Part shown: positions 57,511 through 64,000 of the stretch, one piece after another | How positions within the stretch are numbered: position 1 is the stretch's first letter | Layout: the number at the start of each line of letters is the position of its first letter | Assembly (NCBI GenBank): GCA_024760905.1 | Contig: CM045750.1 | Coordinates: 12,799,419 to 12,863,418 of the forward strand | Direction: 5' to 3' | Origin: Plotosus lineatus | Taxonomy: Eukaryota > Chordata > Actinopteri > Siluriformes > Plotosidae | DNA length: 64,000 nucleotides | The notes under the pieces: model-generated | Database searches by the model: none | Seen by the model: the letters and a program-made list of their open reading frames with translations, nothing else | What the model was told of the DNA's origin: nothing | Program-made: the position numbers and the translations under genes

Positions 57511-58183
57511 ACAGAATACATGTGTGTGTGAATGAAAAGGACCCAAGAGGAACGGTGAGGTTACAGGGAGCAGAGATAAAGAAGGTGGAGGATTTTATGT
57601 ACTTAGGCTCAACAATTCAGAGCAATGGAGAGTGTGGAAAAGAGGTGAAGAAGCGTGTGCAGGCAGGTTGGAATGGTTGGAGAAAAGTGTCCTGTGTGAT
57701 GTGTGATAGGAGAGTATCGGCAAGAATGAAGGGAAAAGTGTACAAGACGGTGATGAGGCCAGCGATGTTGTATGGTTTAGAAACAGTGGCGCTGAGGAAA
57801 AGACAGGAGGCAGAGCTGGAGGTAGCAGAGATGAAAATGTTGAGGTTCTCTTTGGGAGTAACGAGGATGGATAGGATCAGGAATGAGTACATCAGAGGGA
57901 CAGCACATGTAAGAGGTTTTGGAGACAAAGTCAGAGAGGCTAGATTGAGATGGTTTGGACATGTACAGAGGAGGGATAGTGAGTATATTGGCAGTAGGAT
58001 GCTGAGGTTGGAACTACCAGGCAGAAGGCCTCGAGGAAGACCAAAGAGAAGATTTATGGATGTGGTGAAGGAGGACATGAAGGTACTTGGTGTAAGAAAA
58101 GAAGATGCAGAGGATAGGATGAGATGGAGGCAGATCATTCGCTGTGGCGAACCCTGAAGGGAACAGCCGAAAGGAAAAGAAGA
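57511..58183 (+). mobile_element. RTE 3' fragment, 673 bp, with intact C-terminal ORF and TSD
   Basis: A 211-residue frame (57522-58157) covers the RT C-terminal region (YLGSTIQSNGECGKEVKK; GRRPRGRPKRRFMDVV). The 3' end is GTGGCGAACCCTGAAGGGAA with AAAAGAAGAAG. 15-bp TSD AGATATGTAGCAAAT at 57496-57510 and 58184-58198. Confidence 0.94.
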
Positions 58184-58303
58184 AGATATGTAGCAAATCA
58201 AAAATTACCATAACAATTATTGACCCAATGTGATACCGATACAAAAATTTTTGATCTGTGCTTTAGGACTAATATACATATACATATATAGAGAGTATAT
58301 ATA

Positions 58304-58305
<2 letters not shown>

Positions 58306-58372
<67 letters not shown>
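58306..58372. repeat. (TG)n microsatellite
   Basis: 67-bp TG run. Confidence 0.97.
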
Positions 58373-58376
<4 letters not shown>

Positions 58377-58516
58377 ATGAATGTCCTGTGGATGGCTGGC
58401 AGATCAGTCCTGGTGCTGTTTTGTGCCAATCTGACCACCCAGACATTTGTGGTCCAGAGCATTAAAATTACCATACCAGGTAGTGATCAGCCAGAAAGAA
58501 TACTATCGATGGTGCA

Positions 58517-58714
58517 TTAGTAAAAGTTCTTGAGTATTCTGGAGTCCATACCAAACCTCTTCACCCGCTGAAGAAAGAAGAGGCTTTGTCTCACTGCTTT
58601 TGTGATCACACCCACATCAAGTGATGTGACCAGCTCAGATCCTCCCTGATGTTGATCCCCAGGAACCTGAAGTAACTGTTTGATAATACATTGCTTCACA
58701 CAACCACTAACCAA
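58517..58714 (-). mobile_element. LINE reverse-transcriptase fragment
   Basis: Minus-strand frames include FRFLGINIREDLSW-like sequence and FFLQRVKRFGMDSRILKNFY, which resembles the RT-connection region of fish non-LTR elements. Short and broken. Confidence 0.55.
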
Positions 58715-59039
58715 GAGTTTGCATTACCATTCATATTCCCTGAAAAATGGCACAAGAGAATCATAAATTCTGCCAGAGTATGTAAATTGTGAGCACAACT
58801 GTACAAGAACTACGTCTCCACTATCAATATATTGGTGTTTCACCCTCACTGTTTCACAAGGTTTCCAACAATGGCAAATGTCAGTAGAGTGTAGAGGCAG
58901 CTTGAGCCACCATGCATTCATTCATTCAATAATTCAGTCATTTATTCATTCATCCCTTTACTTCTCTCTCTTTCTCTCTGCACCTACAGCCAATCTTGAG
59001 GAATGGACGTCGATCCCTGAAGCTTGAATGATGCTCATA

Positions 59040-59480
59040 CAGGGATTGTGTCATGGCTGTGATCACAATAATGTACCGTATGGTTCGCCAGGCCACATAC
59101 AGACTCACTCACACCTACGGACAATTTGGAACAGCCAATTAACCTACTGTGCAAGTTTTTGGACTGTGCGAGGAAACCTACGCAAGCATGGGGAGAACAT
59201 GCAAACTCCACACAGAAACACCCAGGCCTGGAATGGAACCCAGGCCTTCTTGCTGTGAGGCAGATATACTAACCATCCATTTTCCTTAATCCTGATAACA
59301 CAGGGAAACTGGAGCCTGTCTTGGCTGACTCTGGTCATGGTCATGACCATGAACAGCTCACCAGACCATTGTAGGGCAACAAGCAAAATCTTTCATACTC
59401 ACACGTAGCGGTAATTTAGAAAAACCATTTAGCTTAACGTGCATGGCTTCAGACTGTTGGAGCCCATGAATCAAATTCAG
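59040..59480 (-). mobile_element. Two adjacent SINE-C copies
   Basis: Antisense SINE-C features at 59085-59275 (AATTTGGAACAGCCAATTAA; CATGCAAACTCCACACAGAA) and a more degenerate copy at about 59281-59480 (CTTGGCTGACTCTGGTCATG). Confidence 0.65.
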
Positions 59481-59513
59481 GCTTTCTTGTAGTGAGGTGG
59501 AAGTGCTAATGGT

Positions 59514-59867
59514 TGTCTGTCTTCCTTTCGGCTTTTTCCCTTTTACTTGGGAGTCGCCACAGTGAATCATCTGATTCGCATGTTTGATTTGGCAGAGGTT
59601 TTTACGTCAGATGCCCTTCCTGTCACAACCCTTTTTAGCAAGGGACAGAAACACGCTGACGACTTTGCAGCTTCTATTTACGAAAATCAGCAATGGTTCT
59701 TTTACATGCCTCTCAACATAGACAGTGACAGACATGGCCCGCCTTTGATAACCCGGTTAGCCGCACTTGGAGGGGGACAGTGACAACCTTGTGGAGAGTG
59801 GGACTCGAACCCCCAACCTTTGGATCAACTATCCTGCGCCCTATACCACTAGACCACCACTGCCCCT
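59514..59867 (-). mobile_element. SINE-A2 (RTE-tailed)
   Basis: Antisense tail TGTCTGTCTTCCTTTCGGCT with GGGAGTCGCCACAGTGAATC, body (GACATGGCCCGCCTTTGATA), and intact head (CTATACCACTAGACCACCAC). Confidence 0.88.
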
Positions 59868-59893
59868 GTGAAAAAATACTCATGGTTATAATA

Positions 59894-59929
<36 letters not shown>

Positions 59930-60307
59930 TGCCCTGCCACACTCTGGTGAGCTGTCCAGTGTGTCAGCTGAGATAGGCTGTGGCCTCCCCACAACACAGT
60001 AGGATTAAGTGGCTTGAAAAATGAGTGTGAGAGATGGGAATGTACAGTATTAGATATACATATGAGAAATGAAAGGAAACTACACTACAGTGTTAGCACG
60101 AGTGCTGTGATGAGAACGACACACTAATGTAAACAGTCCAGTGTTGGTTCTATTCTCTTTCCACTGAAGAACAGGGCAGAAACTTTACCATTCACTTGTA
60201 ACCTCATGAATTTCAGTGAGTGATGATGTCCACTGTATCAGTGAAATATTCTTATGAGTAAAATCTGTGTATTTTGCTGGGAGACTCAATCCTGTCCTTT
60301 CTCTCAC

Positions 60308-60665
60308 CTTCCAGCAGCTGATCAACGCTGGTGATCTTCCTCGAGCCGTCGATGACGTAGATGACGCGCACGCCCTGGGGCAGGTGCACGTTGTCCGTGA
60401 GTGCGCGCGTCAGCTCGGCCAGCAGTGCATCCAGTGTGCGGAACCGCTCGGAGGAAACTGCGCACACCAGACCGGGGAAGTAGCGATCTCCGTTCCGGTA
60501 GAACCGGACTTTTTTGGCTCTCTTCTCCGAGCTGAGCGTCTTAAGAGTGCGCGTGCGGTAGAGGCTGCAGTGCGCGCTGTGGGCGGGGCTTGGGACACCG
60601 TTGGCTTGCGAGCCGGCGCGGTCGTTCCTGTCCACTTTATCTCGTGAATCGAAGTGCTCATCCAT
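60308..60665 (-). CDS. dclk2: DCLK2-like coding exon 1: start codon and first DCX domain
   Basis: Encodes residues 1-119 plus the first base of codon 120. The start is the ATG at 60665-60663 ([10 protein letters not shown]), which aligns with the HFDERDK start region of DCX/DCLK proteins; upstream in-frame codons belong to UTR or intron. PSPAHSAHC and the RTRT segment mark the family N-terminus. The first DCX domain begins at [13 protein letters not shown] (about residue 51) and runs to the exon end, with [13 protein letters not shown] near residues 95-107. This domain binds microtubules between protofilaments. The splice donor is GGAAG/gtgagag at 60308/60307, phase 1, which joins exactly to the next exon to restore GES. 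Substitutions such as P for K in RYFPG make it somewhat divergent from the mammalian forms I recall. Confidence 0.93.
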
Positions 60666-61226
60666 TTCTTCCGGAGACAGATGAACCCTACAAAGATGAG
60701 GACGATCCCAAATGTTTAATCGGTGGTCTTCTTGCAAGTAGAGGAAAAGAAGTTGGACCTGCTTCACAGTCCCTTGAGCTTTAAACCTGATTAAAAGAAT
60801 ATTAATATAACATTAATATAATATATAATATATAATTCATATAATATTAATAGAATTAAAATCATTATAATCACCTCCATAGTACAGAATACAAATACTG
60901 CGGACAGGGACTGGTGCTGAAATGCTCCACCTGAATGGGTGAATGTTACTGGAACAGAAGAGTGTCACTGGTTCTCTGTGGGTTTTCGTTCACTGCACTG
61001 AATAAAACTCTTTCTTTGTGAATTCTCAGAGTTTTCTCTGAGAATTCTCAGATCAGGTTTATCTGTCGCTTCACTGTAGAACCTCACACCAAAATATCTC
61101 ACCCGGGTAACACCATCCAGGTGAAGCTTCCAGGCTTAAACTCATAACCACACGGAACACCGAGCAGCCGAGCTCCTATTCCACTGATAGTGTTTTTATT
61201 ATTAATGATAAAGCATGCTCACTTAC

Positions 61227-61337
61227 TCAACTACACGCACTCTTAATATAAAGCAGCAGATTCCTTCTGAAGGTTCGGTTCGGATCGCAGATAGGAGTCG
61301 TGCGTCGGAACGAGGTGCAGTGAGTCTTCTGTTGTCC

Positions 61338-61376
<39 letters not shown>

Positions 61377-61560
61377 CCTCTCTCCTCCTCCTCCTCCTCC
61401 TCCCCCGTGACGTGGGATGGCTCTCTCATTCAGACGCAGTAACTCAGCGCAAGGCACCACCTCTTCTCCGCCACCACCACCACCACCACCACCACCACCA
61501 TCCTCCTCGTCCTCTCTGCTGCCTCCCTCACCTCTACTGCAAGTTAGCCCACAACACGAC
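61227..61560 (-). promoter_or_regulatory. Candidate 5' UTR exon and promoter region of the DCLK2-like gene
   Basis: On the minus strand a strong splice donor, TTGA/gtaagtgag, lies at 61227/61226. It could pair with an acceptor ttgtag/GGTTCAT at 60687 (539-bp intron) or with ctacttgcaag/AAG near 60732, both just upstream of the start codon. The sequence above the donor is GC-rich and CpG-containing and carries (CT)n, (CTC)n and (CAC)n tracts and a CRE-like TGACGTGG near 61408. This is typical of a TATA-less vertebrate promoter with a first noncoding exon. The transcription start cannot be placed from sequence alone. The exon/intron assignment is inference; the splice motifs are seen directly. 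Confidence 0.5.
61340..61501. repeat. (CT)n, (CTC)n and (CAC)n tracts in the promoter-like region
   Basis: CT run at about 61340-61376, CTC run at about 61381-61402, CAC run at about 61471-61501, all within the candidate 5' UTR/promoter segment. Confidence 0.9.
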
Positions 61561-61584
61561 TACAGATAACAATATGAATCGAGT

Positions 61585-61860
61585 AGCACGATGGGGTGGT
61601 GGTTAGCACGTCTGTCTCACACCTAAGCAAGCCCAGAGTTTGAGTCCCAGGCTCAGCCGGTTCTTTAGTTTTCTCCCTCAGTCCAAATGCATGCACATTA
61701 AGCTAATTGCCTGTTCCCATTTGCCCCTAGGAATGAGTATGAATGTTTGAGTGTGCAGCCTCTATGATGGAATGGTGAGTTGTTCAGGGTGTACCCCGCC
61801 CTCCACTAGTGTCAGCTGAGATAAGCTTCAGCCTCCCTACAATCCAAGCAGATTGCAGTA
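61585..61860 (+). mobile_element. SINE-C, near full length
   Basis: tRNA-like head (ACGATGGGGTGGTGGTTAGC), GAGTTTGAGTCCCAGG B box, TTGCCCCTAGGAATGAGTAT, and tail (AGCCTCCCTACAATCCAAGC). Confidence 0.78.
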
Positions 61861-62277
61861 CTGTACATAGCCAGTGCTAAAGGAAGAATTAATTACCAAA
61901 GATATTCATTCAAAATACTTTCTTGTTTTTGATTGGTGAAATACCACAAGCAAATTCTTGATATTCCACTACAAGCTAATTTATCCATCATTGTTATTGG
62001 ATAAGTTAAATGATTATTACAAGTTTGGCACGTGTCAGTGTTCCTTATCATAAATATCATCCATGATAGGCTATGCTCTGCAGAAGCTGGCTCCAGCTGA
62101 CCGCCATGTTGCTGAGCTAGTACAACTTACACTGAAGCCCTGCAGCAACCCTGAGCTGTCAAAACTAAATTTTATTTTTTTCAGTTTATGCTGTTGTAAT
62201 CTGTATCTGAGAGCGATGACCAAGACTAACAAAGCTCTACCACCCATCAGCGCTGACACAAAGGTGAAGCTTATCTA

Positions 62278-63370
62278 CACTGCGCTCCATAATTATTGGC
62301 ACCCCTAGTTAAGATATGTTAAAATCCTTAAAATAAATTACATTTTTATTGCAGAAGCTCCTCTCACACTGAAAATTATAGAAAAGTGTCACCTTCAACT
62401 CAAGTGAATTTTAAGGTGGGATAATCTCAGAGTAAGAAATAATTATTTTTCATAAAATCACCTTTTCCACAATTATTGGAACCCCTAACAATTCCTAGGA
62501 AATAAATGCAATTATATAATTTCTACCGTAGTTTACAAAGTTGATAAGAATATCTAGGAACATTTAATTAGTAATTCATCACTTTTCATTTCCCTGGGGT
62601 ATAAATAAGATGTGACACAGAGACCATTTCTCTTGTCCATGCTTCAACATGGGAAAGACAAAGTTAAACACCTTTCAAGTGAGGCAGATAGATGTGTGTC
62701 GACCTTCACAAGTCAGGAAATGGCTACAAGAAAATATCTGCTCGCCTGCACCTGAACATATCTACTGTCGGAGGAGTCTTAATTGGACCAATGTTTAAAA
62801 AGCCTAAACACAACACTGTAAAATATCGACTGTAAAATGATACCGTACAAATAACAGCAACAGGTTACAGTGAAGGTTATTTTGCCACCACGCACAGTGA
62901 GGAGGATGGTAAGAGAACAAAGTTCTCCAAAGCTCACTTTTAAAGAACCGCAACAAATGGGAGCATCTTGGGGTCACAAAGTCTCCAAAACAATCATCAG
63001 GCACCTTCTACATGCCAACAAGCTGTTTGGGAGGCATACACGGAGAAAACTTTTTTTCTCACTTACAACCATAAACGCAAACATCTGGAATTCGGTAAGC
63101 GGTACTGGTACTTCAACTGGGACCGTCTGCTTTGATCAAATGAGACCAAGATAGAGGTTTTTTTGGTAACAACTGGTGGAACACAAAAGATGAGCATGCA
63201 GAAAAGTACCTCATGCCAATTGTGAAGTATGTGGGAGGATCAGTGATGCTGTGGGCCTGTCTCTTCCAGAAACTCTGGGAACTTTGTTCGGGTGCATGGT
63301 ATCAGAAACAGTTTGAAATACCACACCATTTTAAGTCAACTTATTTATTATATAATAGTTATTATCTCAA
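62278..63370 (+). mobile_element. Tc1 transposon remnant C
   Basis: Left end CACTGCGCTCCATAATTATT after TA. ATG at 62649 opens MGKTKLNTFQVRQIDVCRPS, like the N-terminus of a Tc1 transposase; broken frames further on give PRTVRRMVREQSSPKLTFKE (about 62885), WNSV (63090) and KYVGGSVMLWACLFQ (63223-63270; the GGSVMLW landmark). The right end is not found; many stops. Confidence 0.75.
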
Positions 63371-64000
63371 TATATTTTCAGCTATTTTTGTAGCACGTCT
63401 TTAAAAAATTATTGTTAACCATTACACCACCATGAGAGTCATACTGGTATAAAATTTAAGACGTTTAAAGTTAACGGTGTTCCTGGAATAATAAAGTTAG
63501 TTGAACTAACCTACCTGGGCCAGCCTAATGCTCCCATGGTGGCCCAGTCTCCTCAAAGGCAGACACGGACTGATAGGGATTCTGGTCCTCGTCAGCCACC
63601 GACCAGGCTGAGTTACTTCTATGAGCATGGGTTTCGGCGACTTCCGGTGGTACCCCCTGGCCTGGCGCCGCCAGCAGCTATTGCCACCAGACCAGATAAT
63701 CCCTCTTCTTCTGATGGATTTTCAGTCCTCTGCCTTTCTTCGAACTTCTTGCATACAACACACTGTTCATTGGTTGCCTTCTGTAAAAAAGTTCCCAGAT
63801 CCACCCGGCTGCCGTCATCAACCGTGGTATTGCTCCTGGATGACAGCTGCCGCCGACTTATCCAATTTGCGTTGTGGGTCTGGAATCCTCTTGAAGCAGC
63901 CCGCAGCTGTTGTAGCAAAAAATTCAAGGTTCCACGGTGGGTTGCTAACCCTCCTTAGCTTATTTGCCTGGACCCTTATTTGAGGCCAACAGACCTCTGT
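63371..64000. other. Unrecognised end segment
   Basis: A 140-codon plus-strand frame (63536-63958) overlaps a 102-codon minus-strand frame (63619-63927). I recognise neither. GC content is higher than in the flanks. It could be a repeat fragment or part of an exon continuing beyond the window. Confidence 0.25.

Larger units (their letters stand above)
3458..60687 (-). other. dclk2: Doublecortin-like kinase gene (DCLK2-like), 5' part: four coding exons plus introns
   Basis: Gene-level span for four exons that splice in phase into 301 residues with no stop. The product is a DCX/DCLK-family microtubule-associated protein: N-terminal DCX domain about residues 48-120, C-terminal DCX domain about 178-260, then a Ser/Pro-rich linker ending at RRSKSPA. 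In DCLK proteins a Ser/Thr kinase domain follows; no kinase exon is in the window, so it would lie left of base 1. DCLK2-like features are [19 protein letters not shown] after [16 protein letters not shown] and [18 protein letters not shown] is nearer DCLK1, and DCX itself lacks one residue near IDG. Paralogue choice is therefore from remembered sequences and moderate; family membership is near certain. Intron lengths are about 8.0, 39.4 and 8.9 kb from left to right, all filled with transposons. Coding exons are intact, so the gene is probably functional. Confidence 0.85.

Noticed and set aside
57617..58201. 194-residue minus-strand ORF
   Set aside because: Antisense of the RTE fragment at 57511-58183.
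58217..58520. ORFs with His-Thr or Cys-Val repeats
   Set aside because: Translations of the TG/CA microsatellite at 58306-58372; the same applies to similar ORFs at 1944-2322, 5220-5405, 9860-10091, 26295-26528, 27552-27764, 38161-38487 and 55353-55571.
60267..60784. Plus-strand ORFs of 126 and 64 residues over DCLK exon 1
   Set aside because: They are antisense to the well-conserved DCX-domain coding exon.
1..64000. Search for LTR retrotransposon or endogenous retrovirus structures
   Set aside because: I saw no long terminal repeats, primer-binding site, gag-pol order or aspartic protease motif; all RT sequences seen are of non-LTR type.

Overview
The window looks like nuclear DNA from a teleost fish. 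It holds one split vertebrate gene, no compact gene order, and a very dense load of fish-type mobile DNA: Tc1, Tigger and hAT transposons, RTE and L2 LINEs, tRNA-derived SINEs, and many CA/TG microsatellites. The repeat spectrum would suit a catfish-like genome, but that is only an impression.

The single host gene is on the minus strand. Four exons (60308-60665, 51043-51389, 11516-11615, 3458-3556) join in phase, with canonical GT..AG sites, into the first 301 residues of a doublecortin-family protein. It resembles DCLK2 most, has two tandem DCX microtubule-binding domains, and then runs into the Ser/Pro-rich linker. The kinase-domain exons, if present, lie to the left of base 1. A strong splice donor at 61226/61227 and a GC/CT-rich stretch at 61230-61560 suggest a 5' UTR exon and promoter. 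The introns are about 8.0, 39.4 and 8.9 kb from left to right.

Almost everything else is repeat. A tRNA-derived SINE family (SINE-A) occurs about 20 times, mostly with target-site duplications (TSDs). Its head and body are joined to at least three different 3' ends: L2-like, RTE-like, and an unrecognised one with a GAT run. An RTE LINE fragment of 2.5 kb (16107-18646) retains decayed endonuclease and reverse-transcriptase segments, and five shorter RTE 3' fragments lie elsewhere. DNA transposons include Tigger-type elements with TA target sites, hAT elements with 8-bp TSDs, and three decayed Tc1 elements. Several are nested two or three deep, so their relative ages can be read directly from the sequence.

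Other structures are a 19-bp minisatellite of about 54 units with a 52-bp inverted repeat at one end, palindromic microsatellites, and two decayed protein-coding segments (44.4-46.1 kb and 56.4-57.1 kb) of a repeat-borne gene family. I see no functional RNA gene, CRISPR array or operon. I did not find a convincing new biological system; the SINE tail swapping, the two identical-length RTE pieces and the inverted minisatellite are the most unusual observations.
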